From the NCBI GenBank assembly GCA_019321725.1, contig CM033113.1, forward strand, positions 1,054,001-1,118,000: a DNA stretch of 64,000 nucleotides, in the 5' to 3' direction. The notes beneath the pieces are model-generated. The model ran no database searches. It had not been told where the DNA came from and was given only the letters and a program-made list of their open reading frames with translations. The DNA is from Paulownia fortunei (Eukaryota; Streptophyta; Magnoliopsida; Lamiales; Paulowniaceae). This document shows, one piece after another, positions 1 to 11,135 of this stretch (its first letter is position 1; each line of letters opens with the position of its first letter). Position numbers and translations under genes: made by a program.

Positions 1-414
1 GTATTGAATACTTTCTCAGAATCTGAAATTCCTTTCCCACATAGATCAGGTAACATATTCATGATCCATTATGTGGTAAACTGGCATGGAGAAGGAAATG
101 CAGAATCAGAAAAGCACATGAACTGGATCAGGAGACTTTACAGTTACATGGCCCCTTATGTCTCAAAATCTCCCAGAGCAGCTTATTTCAATTACAGGGA
201 TCTTGACATAGGGATGAATAATCAAGGGAACACAAGCCACAAACAGGCCAGTGTTTGGGGTTTCAAATACTTCAAGAGCAACTTCAACCGACTGGTTCGC
301 GTGAAGACTGAGGTTGATCCCTCCAACTTTTTCAGAAATGAGCAAAGCATTCCGCCTCTGTCGGAAAGAGCTTCATGGCTAGTCGTCCCAAGGGCTAATG
401 TCCTCACTGAATAA
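1..414 (+). CDS. BBE-like FAD-linked oxidase, C-terminal part (cut by window start)
   Basis: The reading frame is open from base 1 and stops at 412-414, so the N-terminal part lies left of the window. No start codon is visible; position 4 is TTG inside the frame. The residues match the C-terminal BBE domain of the three full paralogues in this window: PFPHRSGN, then WIRRLYSYMAPYVSK, then YFNYRDLDIG with the tyrosine expected in the active site, then NFFRNEQSIPPL. The tail after IPPL is about 15 residues longer than in the paralogue at 16606 and ends in VLTE. Family knowledge: secreted flavoproteins that oxidise alcohols, sugars or alkaloids. The substrate cannot be read from sequence. It is the first member of a head-to-tail cluster on the + strand. 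Confidence 0.9.
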   Translation, partial: VLNTFSESEIPFPHRSGNIFMIHYVVNWHGEGNAESEKHMNWIRRLYSYMAPYVSKSPRAAYFNYRDLDIGMNNQGNTSHKQASVWGFKYFKSNFNRLVRVKTEVDPSNFFRNEQSIPPLSERASWLVVPRANVLTE

Positions 415-807
415 AAAAGTTGCATCGTGAATAATATGCTTTGATTTAAGTATGAATTCAGGAATAATAAATGCAGATTTGGTTAGTCGTTTGATTTTAG
501 TGGCATTTGCCATGTTTGTTGTACTATGATTGTGAGTAGTGTTACTGAAACATTATTAATGTTAATGCAAAATAACGTTGGAAATGGGTCTGAATTCAGG
601 TTTGATATTTTTGGATTTAGCTCAAAAACAGACTGTATACTAAAATTGGAACCCTTGTTTAATGTACCAAAATTATCTGAATATAACCAAAAAAAGAATG
701 AAAAGGTTGGTGGCCTATGATAAAAGGGTTGGTTTTCTAGCCCATTGGGCCTTGTTTTTCGTTTTATTATTAATGGTGTTGAATTTATTTTTCACTGTAT
801 TATTATT
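415..807. other. 3' flank of first BBE-like gene, no gene seen
   Basis: AT-rich sequence directly after the stop codon. It probably holds the 3' UTR of the partial gene. The short open frame at 526-720 has no family signature and I do not call it. Confidence 0.5.
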
Positions 808-1846
808 TTGATATCAATTATCTCCTTTATAAATTAAAGCATCACTTACCCCTGACCATAAAATATTTAATTAAATAGATAAAAACACCCTTACATTTTT
901 GTAAAAAAAATAAAGTTTTATTTTATTCCTATTATGGTCTATATAGCATTTTAACCCCTCTAAAATCAAAATAATAAACAATTTGACCCAACACTTTATT
1001 CAATATAAAAAACTAAATGATATTTCGTTTTTGTTTTACGTGAAGTTTAATCAAATATTTTGAATATTATTAAAAAATCATAATAAAAATTAAAATAAAC
1101 ATATTATATAAACATATTTAAAACATATAAGATTGACGCCTTATTAGTTTTTTCATGTTAGTAAAATCTAGCTAGGGTCAAATTAGTTGATATATTTGAT
1201 TTAAAAGAGGTCTTTTTTTTTCTCTTAAAAATTTATTAATTTCTTGAATATTTTCCTTCTTTAGGACTTCATCATTTGAAGTGTTTTTTAGTTTATGTTT
1301 ATTTATTCGAATAATATATTTAATTCAATTTGTTAGTATGATATTTTACTAATATTTTTGTGTTTGTTTGAACTTGTATAAAATAAATATGATACATTAT
1401 TCAATTAGTTTTTTTAGTTGGAATAAAGTATGGAGTTAAATTTATTGACATATTTGATTGTAGCCTTAAGAATTTATTTTTGAATCTTTTTTTTATTTTA
1501 AACTTTTGTATTTCAAAATATTCTTTCGTGTTTATTTTTAATATAAATGATTATATATGTAAATGTTTACTATGATATCTCAATAATATTTGAAATATTT
1601 ATTTAAATTTAAGTAATATAAAAATAAAAAATCATTTAATTAGTTTTTATTATATTGAATGAAGTGTTAGGTTAATGTAATTATTTTGATTGTGGACGGT
1701 GTAAAATGCTATATGGAATAAAATAGGGGTAAAGTAAATTTACTTTTGCAAAAAGGTTGTGGGTATCTTTATTTATTTAATTAAATTTTTTAAGATTTAG
1801 AGGAAAAGCGATATTATAATTTATCCAAGAAGATAATGGATAACGA
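808..1846. mobile_element. Non-autonomous element with long terminal inverted repeats
   Basis: The left end (about 808-1065) is an imperfect inverted repeat of the right end (about 1590-1846). Matching blocks include TTATCTCCTT (left) against the complement of the stretch around 1827-1836, the shared TTTAATTAAAT block, the shared TATAGCATTTTA block, and the shared AATCAAAATAAT and CACTTTATTCAATATAA-like blocks. The arms are about 250 bp, which suits a Mutator-like or foldback element. Inside, a module with TTAGTTTTTT and ATATTTGATT recurs near 1147, 1405 and 1637. There is no coding sequence. I could not fix a clear target-site duplication, so the exact ends are uncertain. Confidence 0.6.
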
Positions 1847-2843
1847 GATGTTCTTACATAGGGCAAAATAAATTTAACCATTTATTATATTCTGAATTTT
1901 TTATCAAGGGAATGCCTTTATCGACTTCTTGTGTGGATAGACATAATGAACGTATCCCTTTCTTCTTGGTCCACTGGACCTAGTTCTTTTAACTCGTACA
2001 CTTGTATATATACATATATTTATACATTTATATATACAATTTATATTTAAATATAATTTTATATGTATCTGAATATATTAGGATAGAACGGTGGAAGAAG
2101 ATATTTGTACATATTAGGGCATTAGAGATATGATATGCTTGAGAGTATTTTTAATTTTCTATAAAATATTCTATTCTTTAATTTGGTTCAACCAAATAAA
2201 TTTTTTATTATAATTTGATATAACAAACACTTTAAAACCACCAATCAAACATTAAATAACGAGGCCAGATACATATCAGATCTCATTGCAAAAATATCAA
2301 ACATTAGACTACATCTCATTGTAAAGGTATCAAACCTTAAACTATTAAGCGTACCAAACGAGCCCATGAAGTATAAACTATAGGTTATAGGCCATCCTCA
2401 ATTTATAGAACTTAAAAAATATATTCAAACATAAATTCATTGTTATAATTTTCTATTAAAATTTTCTAGAATATTACTTTTCCTAGAATGAAAACTTTCT
2501 TCTCCAAAATTACCTAACCACTGAATAAATGATAAGACTAACCTCCAACTACTGATTTTACAAAAATAGGCAAAATTTTATATTTTCAACTTTCATCTAA
2601 GATTCAAGCTCATGTGGGGTAAAATGAAAACTATTTTTGGATGGAGGGAGAATTTATTTTAGCAGGCTAACAGCATTACACCTTAGGAAAAAGAAACCTT
2701 TGATCCGCCTGCTAATTCATCTATGAATTATCCTACAATTTCAACTCTTTTAAAAATGGTATATTTGTAGTAGATTTCAATGATCAAAGCAAAAGTAAAA
2801 AACATTCCTTCAAATAAGTGGAATAGATATTTGAATTGTCTTA
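1847..2843. other. Intergenic, no gene seen
   Basis: AT-rich DNA between the inverted-repeat element and the duplicated BBE block. I see no coding frame or structured RNA. Short AT runs occur around 2005-2035. Confidence 0.5.
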
Positions 2844-3800
2844 AATAAAGAGAGCAGTCGTCCTGCCACAGTAACTTCTTTTCACATTTTCTTGCATTGT
2901 TTTGGACTTCCGCAACTAAAATTCATAATATATTATCCCCAAACTGTGATTGACGTTGATGATTAGATCAAGATCTCTAGTTTTGATCAAGGAATGAAAC
3001 AAAATAATAGGACATTCAAAACTTTAGCACTGTATTTTGATCTAATTAAACTTGTTATTATGACCAATGAAATATTGAAATGTAAATATATGGATGAAGA
3101 AACCATTTGTATTCTCTATTTTTATCGTTCTCACATTATATGCATGTCAAATGTATATGTTGAATTAGTTCATGTGTTCATTTCCTTAAATATATACGTG
3201 AAATACATATATACTATAAAATATATGATAAAACACTAAATTAAAATAAAAGATTTAAACAACCTAACCACTCCTTATTCCATAGCTAGACTAGGAACTT
3301 AAACCAGACCCTATTAACAATTTGTGATAAACTTGCTAGGATTTTATCAATAACCATATAAATTAAATTATTTTCTCGAAAATCAAGTTTATGAACCCTT
3401 GGAAATGGCATATGTTAGCTCTGGATATTCGTCTTAGAAGTACTTGTTCTAAAACCAAATGTGGATATATGCACTAATCCTCCCCTTCACATCATCATTG
3501 GATAAATATATATATTGTAGACGTGGTTATTTGACCCCGGAGCCTTTCTGCGTGGAAGCTGAACATATTTAATGAATGATAAAATGTCAAATATGCGACT
3601 TTGAAAAATCAGATAACCTAGATTTTTACCACTTTCCATGAAAGAATATAAGAGGTTTTCTATGGAAAGAAACATTGAAAAACCAACTCATAGTGACATA
3701 TCCCTTGGAATAATGTTGAACTTCTGTAAAATTATGTATTTTTTTAATTTTTTTTCTGTAAGAATACAGAACTAGAATATATAAGGGAACGAGAATAATT

Positions 3801-3952
3801 TTCAAAGGAAATGTGCCTTTCGGAGTAATTTCAATCTAGATATGCTTCAATTGACGATCCAGTCTTGTTTCATTTGTAAAATAAATCTCCATTTTTATTA
3901 TGGAATTCTTGTACTGTTCAAAGGAAATGTGCCTTTGGGAGGAATTTCAAAC
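3801..3952 (+). promoter_or_regulatory. Duplicated 36-bp promoter motif
   Basis: A 36-bp stretch at 3801-3836 (core AAAGGAAATGTGCCTTT) recurs at 3917-3952 with about five changes, 116 bp apart. Both copies are also present upstream of the second gene, at about 12249-12284 and 12364-12399. The core is nearly palindromic (AAAGG..CCTTT). A role in transcription is inference. Confidence 0.5.
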
Positions 3953-4017
3953 CTGATGTTCACATTGAAACTTTTGCAACAAGTTTCCCCAGTTCTCCCC
4001 CTCGGTAGCATTATAAA
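3952..4017 (+). promoter_or_regulatory. Core promoter of BBE-like gene 2 (shared element and TATA box)
   Basis: CCTGATGTTCACAT at 3952-3965 is also found upstream of the two other full genes (12399-12412 and 16525-16538), although the third promoter is otherwise diverged. A TATAAA box at 4012-4017 lies 50 bp before the ATG, giving a short 5' leader. Confidence 0.6.
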
Positions 4018-4066
4018 CAGAACATAATACATGGTCCCCAAAACACAAACTAATCATCTCTAAATC

Positions 4067-5689
4067 ATGAAAACTCCAAGCATTTCCACTCTTACATTCA
4101 TTGTTCTTGTCATCTTTTCGTGCTCATGGGCAGCTTCTGCCGATGGGCACGATGATTTTCTTGAATGTCTCTCCGAAGAATTCCAGAACTACACCTCGAT
4201 TTCCAACATTGTTTACACCCCAATCAACTCATCTTACACGTCCATACTGAGATTTTCCATCCAAAACCTGAGATTCACTTCCGAATCTACCCCAAAACCG
4301 CTAGTGATTATAACCCCGGAACACGAATCCCAAATCCCGCCTGTCATCTACTGCGCCAAAAAAAGTGACATGCAAATTAGAACTCGAAGCGGCGGCCATG
4401 ACTACGAGGGACTATCTTATGTATCAGAAGTCCCATTCGTGATCCTCGATTTGATCAACCTTAGTGAAATAACAGTTGATGCAGAGCAGAAAACCGCATG
4501 GGTTGAAGCTGGTGCAACCATTGGCTCTTTATATTATAGGATCGCGGAGAAAAGCCCGATCCTAGGGTTTCCTGCCGGTGTTTGCCCAACTGTTGGGGTT
4601 GGTGGCCACTTCAGTGGAGGAGGCTACGGCGCAATGCTGAGAAAGTATGGCCTGGCTGCAGATAATGTTATTGATGCAAGAATAATTGACGTTAATGGCC
4701 GAACTCTTGACAGAAAATCAATGGGTGAAGATCTGTTCTGGGCCATTAGGGGTGGCGGAGGTGCCAGCTTCGGTGTAATTCTTGCATGGAAGGTACAACT
4801 GGTAGATGTTCCAGAAAGAGTCACTGTTTTCACAATCAACAGGACTTTGGAACAAAATGCGACTCAACTCATTCACCGCTGGCAATACATCGCACCTAGA
4901 TTCGATCAAGATTTGTTCATCAGAATCCTCGTAAGAAGGGTGAATTCCAGCCAAGAGGGAAGGAACATAACTGTTAGTGCTTCGTTTAATTCAATTTTCC
5001 TTGGCGGGGTCGACAGATTGCTTCCATTGATGCAAGAAAGTTTCCCTGAATTGGGCTTGGTAAGAGAAGACTGCACCGAAATGAGCTGGATCCAATCCAT
5101 CCTGTATTTTGCCGGGTTCCCCATAGATTCACGTGAAGTTTTGCTGAACAGGACTCAGCCCAACGTAAGATACTTCAAAGCAAAATCAGATTATGTGCAG
5201 AAACCCATTCCCGAATTCGGGCTTGAAGGCATCTGGAGACAATTTTATGAAGCAGAAGCCGAGGAGGCTGAGGTCATCTTTAGCCCATATGGTGGAAGAA
5301 TGGATGAAATTTCTGAATCCGCAATTCCTTTTCCTCACAGGGCTGGTAATTTGTACAAAATCCAGCATTTGGTGTATTGGCAAGAAGACGAGGTTGAAAA
5401 CTCCGACAGGTACATAAGTTGGATTAGAAGGCTTTACAGTTACATGGCTCCTTATGTTTCAAGGTTCCCTAGGGCCGCATACATCAATTATAGAGATCTC
5501 GATATTGGAGTCAATAACAATGAAGGGAAGACAAGTTACGCACAGGCAAGCATTTGGGGCATCAAGTATTTCAAGAACAATTTCGATCGGCTTGTTCGGG
5601 TGAAAACCATAGTTGATCCAGGGAATTTCTTCAGGAATGAACAAAGCATTCCACCACTTCACTCAAGGTGGACAAAGATAGGGGACTAA
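4067..5689 (+). CDS. BBE-like secreted FAD-linked oxidase, full length (540 aa)
   Basis: Single exon encoding 540 residues, the usual length of plant BBE-like enzymes. Residues 1-25 form a signal peptide. The FAD-binding domain spans about 75-215 and the BBE domain about 465-530. The two flavin-attachment residues of bicovalent members are present: His111 in RSGGHDYEG and Cys173 in CPTVGVGGH. A Cys34-Cys96 pair matches the family disulfide. Tyr475 in NYRDLD is the expected catalytic tyrosine. Val176, three residues after Cys173, is the oxygen-gate position; Val there is typical of oxidases, whereas Leu marks dehydrogenases. About eight N-glycosylation motifs fit secretion. The start is set by the signal peptide and the TATA box at 4012. 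A candidate AATAAA lies at 5860. The substrate is unknown. The protein differs from its twin at 12514 only by Lys99 (Glu there). Confidence 0.95.
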   Translation: MKTPSISTLTFIVLVIFSCSWAASADGHDDFLECLSEEFQNYTSISNIVYTPINSSYTSILRFSIQNLRFTSESTPKPLVIITPEHESQIPPVIYCAKKSDMQIRTRSGGHDYEGLSYVSEVPFVILDLINLSEITVDAEQKTAWVEAGATIGSLYYRIAEKSPILGFPAGVCPTVGVGGHFSGGGYGAMLRKYGLAADNVIDARIIDVNGRTLDRKSMGEDLFWAIRGGGGASFGVILAWKVQLVDVPERVTVFTINRTLEQNATQLIHRWQYIAPRFDQDLFIRILVRRVNSSQEGRNITVSASFNSIFLGGVDRLLPLMQESFPELGLVREDCTEMSWIQSILYFAGFPIDSREVLLNRTQPNVRYFKAKSDYVQKPIPEFGLEGIWRQFYEAEAEEAEVIFSPYGGRMDEISESAIPFPHRAGNLYKIQHLVYWQEDEVENSDRYISWIRRLYSYMAPYVSRFPRAAYINYRDLDIGVNNNEGKTSYAQASIWGIKYFKNNFDRLVRVKTIVDPGNFFRNEQSIPPLHSRWTKIGD

Positions 5690-6607
5690 GATATATTCAT
5701 GAGGAACAGGACATGATTCACTTCACAAACATACGCGTATATATGCTTCCTTTTAATTTAATTTCATTACTGTATTTAGATGTGAATAAGACATTGTACT
5801 GATTATTTGATGTCATTTGTAGCAATAATGATTGTGTATGATTCTTCCGTATATGTACTAATAAATTGGTTGATTGGTGAAAATAAACTTTTGTTAGCAA
5901 ACTGAAAGATGTGGATTCCTGGAAACTAAAAGAAACTAATTCATATTTGAATCTTGGATCTTGTGAGGAAAAGGGAAATATACCAAAATTGCAGAAATTC
6001 TATCCCAAAAGGGGAAATTGTTCCGAGTTTATCTCACACACAACCTCCACCATCCTTTCTGTCAAGTTGCTGGAGGTTAATTTCATCTATCGCTCTAATC
6101 AAGGCCCAACAGTACTATATCACAGGTCAAATGTCTGATGCCCTGATCCATCATCACAACCCAACACTAACTAAATCAAGCAAATAAGGCCCATAGTTTT
6201 GTACCATATTTTTTTTTCAATGATAGGTTTGAAATTTCCACTTGGGAAAAGATAAGAATAAGGGTTGCAGCAGGCTACCAAAAATTATCAAAATCAATTT
6301 TCTGTAATCTTCATCAGGGCATATCAATTAATCAAAATATTCACGTTCTATTATGTAATTTCCTTTTTATTTAATTGTTAAATGGTATAACAAAGAGGCA
6401 TACATACTTAAAACTATTAAGAAATACCATTTTCTAGTTTGTCTGCTACGAATATTTACACAGATAGGCCATTAATAATATGATTTTTATGGTCTTACAG
6501 TTGGTGGTAGAATTTGTGATTTTAAAAAAATAATCAGTCTTGGAATTCTTAGCTTGCGGTATGTGGCTTAGCTCAATTTTTGTCAATGGTTGTTTCAACT
6601 GAAATAC

Positions 6608-7517
6608 CTATTCCACATAGTTTCTCATTCTATCTTCTTTGATCATAAATTCTCTTTCAACATATTGCATGACCAACTTTGAATCAGAATGGACATTTAG
6701 GTGCCTGACTTCAAGCTCTAGAACCATCTTCAATCCCCTCACAAATGCCTTATATTCAACTTTATTATTTGATGTTTTGAACTCAAACTTTACAACGAAT
6801 TCCAGCTCTTTCTCTTCTAGGCTGGTTAATACGAAACCTGCCCCACAACCTGATATGGTAGCTGAGGCATCCATATGCAGTAACCATGCCTTGGGACTTT
6901 CATTAGTAGGTGTCATTTTCTGCAGAAAATTTGCCAAGGCCTATGCCTTGATAGTTATTATTGGCTGGTAATCTATGTCATATTCGCTCATTTCTATACC
7001 CATTTAACCATCCGACCTTAAGTTTTTGGTTTACTTAGCGGACTACTACCTTATATGATAAGAAGTACGGTCAAAGCCTCCTGGCAATCGTTATCAAGGT
7101 TAATCCTTCTTTTTTAATTTTTGGATATTTAGTTTTCGCCCATCTCAGCAATTTGCTTACGTAGTAAATAGGTTTCTACTGAGCTCCTTCATCTCTTAAA
7201 AACACTGAGCTAATGACTAATTCTCCTACTGACAGATATACATATAATGTTTCACCTTGTACATGTTTGGTCAATAAGGGTAGATTAGCTAAAACGTTTT
7301 TTAATTCATCAAAAGCTCTCTGACACTGCTCAATCCATTCGAACTTGTTAGGCTTCATCAGGATTTTAAAGAAAGGCAAACTTCTCTCTGCCGATCTAGA
7401 TGTGAATCGGCTTAAAGCTGCTATCCTACCAGTATATTGTTGAACCTTATTGATACTATTAGGATGAGCCATATTTTGCACTGCATTTACTCTCTCAGGG
7501 TTTACCTCTATACCCAT
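6608..7517 (-). pseudogene. Retrotransposon connection and RNase H domains, broken
   Basis: Open stretch 7517-7176 (-) encodes the region after the polymerase (GRIAALSRFTSRSAER, then FEWIEQCQRAFDELK), typical of plant gypsy elements. Open stretch 6937-6608 (-) encodes an RNase H fold (LLHMDASATISGCGAG, then NNKVEYKAFVRGL, then VHSDSKLVMQYV) with its acidic residues partly kept. The two parts are out of frame with each other. The sequence stops before any integrase. Confidence 0.85.
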
Positions 7518-7529
7518 TCGGTTACCATA

Positions 7530-8324
7530 TAGTCTAGGAATTTACCAGACCTAACCCCAAAAGCACATTTAGAAGGATTAAGTTTCATATCATACCTCCT
7601 AAAGACTCAAAAGGCTTCTGTCAAGTCAGCAATATGAGCTTCAACCTTTGTATTTTTTATTAGCATATCATCCACGTATACCTCCATGTTCCGCCCAAGC
7701 TGTTTTTTGAACATTCTATCTGCCAGGCTCTAATATGTAGGCCCTATATTTTTTAGTCCAAAAGGCATAACGACATAACAATAAGTCAATGTAGAAGTTA
7801 TAAAGCTTACTTTGTTTATGATCCTCAAGTGCCAACATGATCTGGTGGTATTCCTGTGAAGCTTCCATCATACTTAACAGCTCACACCCCTGGGTAGAGT
7901 CAACCAACTAATTTATTCGTGGCAACGGGTAATGAACTTTAGGACAAGCTTTATTTAAATCTCGAAAATCAATGCACATTCTTCACTTTTTTTCCATTTT
8001 TGGGAATTGAATCTCTCTGATATGCCCAACCTTCAGCAATTTCTCTATCTCCTTTTGGATAACTTTATCCTTCTCAAGCCCAAAATGTCTCTTCTTCTGT
8101 TTAACAGGTTTGCTTGCTGGGTCAATATTGAGGTGATGTACTGCCACACCTAGATCAATTTCTTCCAGGTCATGCACAATCAATGTGAAGATATCAATAT
8201 TGCTTCTTAAGAAGTGAGTTATCCTGTCTGCCAACTTCGGACTCAGTTGTGTGCCCATTCTAGTAGTTTTGGTCACATCCCCTGGCACCACCTCTATATT
8301 GACCAATTCCTCATTTGGCAGCAC
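7530..8324 (-). pseudogene. Retrotransposon reverse transcriptase, broken
   Basis: Open stretch 8324-7983 (-) holds the lead-in to the polymerase (DLEEIDLGVAVHHLNIDP, then KVIQKEIEKLLKVGHIRE). Stretch 7907-7716 continues with LLSMMEASQEYHQI and the degenerate finger-palm region. The catalytic YVDD motif is still readable on the - strand at 7667-7678. Stop codons and frameshifts separate the pieces. Confidence 0.87.
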
Positions 8325-8420
8325 ATGCTCTTGTTCAACTGAAGGTCCTTCTCCCCCATTTTTTTCATAGTTTTTAGCGGGGGCTCATCTTTTGTATTTT
8401 ATTCTCTTTTAGCTTTTTTT

Positions 8421-8636
8421 CTACTCAGCTTTCCTGACAGCTTCCACATAACATCTCCTAGTCGAGTACTGATCCCCTTCTACTTCTCCTACCCCTTCAT
8501 CCATAAGGAATTTTAATTTCATATAAAAAGTGGACACCACTGCTTGGAAGGTATTGAGCGAAGGTCTTCCCAAGATGATGTTATACATAAAAAAAGAGTC
8601 AACCACCAAACATTTAACCATCCTAGTTTTACGCAT
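8421..8636 (-). pseudogene. Retrotransposon protease-linker region, broken
   Basis: The - strand frame reads MYNIILGRPSLNTFQAV, followed by MKLKFLMDEGVGEVEGDQ. This is the conserved stretch just after the aspartic protease of plant gypsy polyproteins. The preceding protease active site is not clearly readable. Confidence 0.75.
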
Positions 8637-9479
8637 AGGCTCAGTACCTGAGAATACTCATAAGATGACCTGACCCATGGGATCTACCACTCCCCCGCCA
8701 AAACCGAACAAGGCTGTCTCCATTGGCTGCAATGTTATATCAGATTCATCTTCTTATATGTTTTATAGAACAAGACATCAACCAAGCTACCTGTATCAAC
8801 CATTACAGTGGCAACTAGTGCATCACTATACGGTGCCTGAATTGAATCATTGGACCTTTGTTAATTTTATGGACATGTCATCTTGCACTTTATGGAGTAG
8901 GTCGGGCATATTCTTTCTTAGCTCAGTTAGAGTCCCCATTTATAGGGCTCCCTACTATCATCTGGATGAAACCCCTTAGAGCCTAGGAATGGTTTTCTCT
9001 AGGTGTTGCTCCAACTCTTCCTTCTTTAGTGTCCTTCTCTATTCAAGTAGGCCGAATTTTTTTCCATTTAGTCATTTTCTTATCCTCATCCCCATTAATC
9101 TAATCATCCAGCCATCCATTTCTTATCATCTTTTCTATTTCATCTTTCAGATGCCGATATTCTTCTGTTATATGCCTATACTCATTGTGAAAAATGTAAA
9201 ATAGATTAGACTTGGGCTTGGTTGGAGCTGACAAGTGATTATACGATCATTTTAACCCCATATATTTTGCAATAGCCATCAAGATATGCGCCATTGGGGC
9301 CATCAGGGGAGTATATTGTCTGGGATCCCCAGGTGTAGGCAAAAGAGGTCGCTCATCCTATTTCAATTTTCTAACAAACCCTTTTACTTCTTTACCACAC
9401 TCTCTTCTATCTCTTTTTTATCTCATCTTTCTTCTTTTTTTATCTACTGAACTTATTCCATGTTGATATATTTTTCAGC

Positions 9480-10441
9480 CTATGCTAGTAGGTCATCAAA
9501 ACTTTTGGTTAATTTCTTAGCCAATGATCTAAAAATTTTTCCATCTTCCAAACACTGGGCCAGGGCATTAGAAAGTACCTCTTGAGTAGCTGAAGGTATT
9601 TCTAAAACAGCAGTTGTAAATCTTTTTATATAGCTTCGTAGGGCTTGATTATTTTTTTGCTTTATACTAAACAAAGTTAGCAATGTTTTTTGGTATTTCT
9701 GAAAACTTCAAAATTGATGTAAAAAGGCAGAACTAAACTCATCAAAAGATTGATTGAACTGAGGGGTAACTGGTTGAACCATTATTGGGCTGATTTCAAT
9801 AGGGTAGTTAAGAATACCCTACACTTAACTCCATCGGAATATCTGTGCAAGAGAGCTGAGTTTTCAAACCTGCACAGATGTTCCCATGGGTCAGTAGTAC
9901 CATCATACTCATAATTTAATGACATGAAATTGGCTGGTAGGTCGTCTATCATTATTTCCTTAGCAAACGGAATTCTTCTTTTGATCACCATATTCCTTCC
10001 CGCCATTTTCATCTTCATCTCTTTCAGTTGATTATGCAAATCCTTCAACTTCTCCGACACATCTAGTCCTTTCATTAGTGTTTTACTCCGATATTCCCCT
10101 GTATGACTCTCTTCCAGCCTCTCAGGGTGGAGTGGCTTTTTATGTACCTCTGGTGGTGGTGATGGATTAGCCTCTATTTTTCTCAAGGCTACATCCACCG
10201 CAGTTGTAATCAGACTTGTCAACTGCTCCATGGTAAGTTGGCCAGTATTTCTTACTCCAAATTTTAGAACCAAATTTACACAGGGTGCCTGCATGGTTCG
10301 GAGCGGTGGAATTCCAGGTGTTGCTGGGGGTGGGCTATCATTCTCTCCCCACTCCTGGACTTCCTTACCATGACTGCGCTGGACAATTGGTGGTGGAGCT
10401 TTATCAGATGTTCGTTCGCCCAAAATTCCCTTTATTGCCAT
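9480..10441 (-). pseudogene. Retrotransposon gag, broken
   Basis: The frame 10441-9782 (-) starts with ATG just after the primer-site region. It ends in the capsid-like stretch PFAKEIMIDDLPANFM, then DGTTDPWEHLCRFEN. A second piece at 9683-9480 (-) continues with LTLFSIKQKNNQALRSYI and SNALAQCLEDG. The order matches gag of plant Ty3/gypsy elements. At least one frameshift or deletion separates the two pieces. Confidence 0.83.
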
Positions 10442-10468
10442 TTCTCATGCTTTAACTCACAAATGTTT

Positions 10469-11135
10469 CCCACATACGACGCCAACTTCTTATGCATCAA
10501 TTAGAAAAGGTGCACCCCAAGTACCAATCTGCTGCTTTTGCTTTTCTCCCCCTTGGCAGATCACCTGCACAAGACGCCGGAGTGACCCGACGTAAGAATT
10601 TCAATGCTCAAGTCAGTAGATATTCACTTGGAGAATATGAAAAATAGGTAAATATATGTATTTTAGATATAAAAAGTGTAACTTATGATATATTATGAAT
10701 TTTCTTATTTATAGAGACCAAACGAGGGCAAAAGAAAAATTTCAAATATCAATTTGTTATAACAGACTACTATATACGTATTCACATTTTCTGATTTACC
10801 CCTAAAAAATTTCTTGTCCTTTTTCTAACCATAACTGTTTCATCCTAATTTTTCGAGTGAACCTGCCTAATCTGGAGGTCGGTAAGCTTTCTAATTCTAG
10901 ATACACCTACAAAATGCTTATCATGCCATGCCACTTTCAGACCTACATTACATTAACTCCTTCCCCATAGCCCGAGCTACGTAGGTCTGGCCTGACCTAC
11001 ATCACATTAGTTTCCTATTCATGACACAAGTTTCGCAGGTTTGTTCTGACCTATACCACATTAATTATACCATATTAATTTTTTATTCATAACCCGAACT
11101 ATACAGCTTCATTTTGACCTATACCACATTATATA
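10469..11135 (-). repeat. LTR remnant with primer-site region and tandem repeats
   Basis: On the - strand the primer-site-like TGGCGTCGTATGTGGG (10469-10483) sits just before gag, and the LTR extends to higher coordinates. Within it, 10942-11135 is an imperfect tandem array starting CCTACATTACATT at 10942, 10996, 11050 and 11118 (unit 54, 54, 68 bp and a partial). The array runs into a TA microsatellite. The outer LTR end is not defined. Confidence 0.6.

Larger units (their letters stand above)
2844..6464 (+). repeat. Segmental duplication, copy A (BBE-like gene and flanks)
   Basis: This block aligns end to end with 11277-14911. Both start at AATAAAGAGAGCAG and end near AATATTTAC(A/G)CAG. 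Outside the borders the two flanks are unrelated. Upstream of the gene the copies differ by roughly 3% plus small indels, including about 20 bp near 3740. From 4030 to 6124 only one base differs (4361). After 6124 the divergence returns. Confidence 0.93.
6600..11135 (-). mobile_element. Decayed, truncated Ty3/gypsy retrotransposon (Tat-like)
   Basis: On the - strand, in order from high to low coordinates: LTR remnant, primer-site region, gag, protease, reverse transcriptase, RNase H. The frame is broken many times. The element ends in RNase H near 6600; I find no integrase and no second LTR, so the 3' half is missing. The LTR end has the pattern known from plant Tat/Retand elements (a block reading TGACTTGAGCATT on the - strand, a cytosine-rich stretch, and TTGGCGTCGTATGTGGG next to gag). 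It fills the spacer between the two BBE duplication blocks. Confidence 0.88.

Noticed and set aside
3842..4027. 61-codon frame in the BBE promoter
   Set aside because: Lies before the TATA box between the duplicated promoter motifs; not a gene.
8677..8979. 100-codon + strand frame inside the retrotransposon
   Set aside because: Antisense to the broken protease region of the - strand element; no independent signature.
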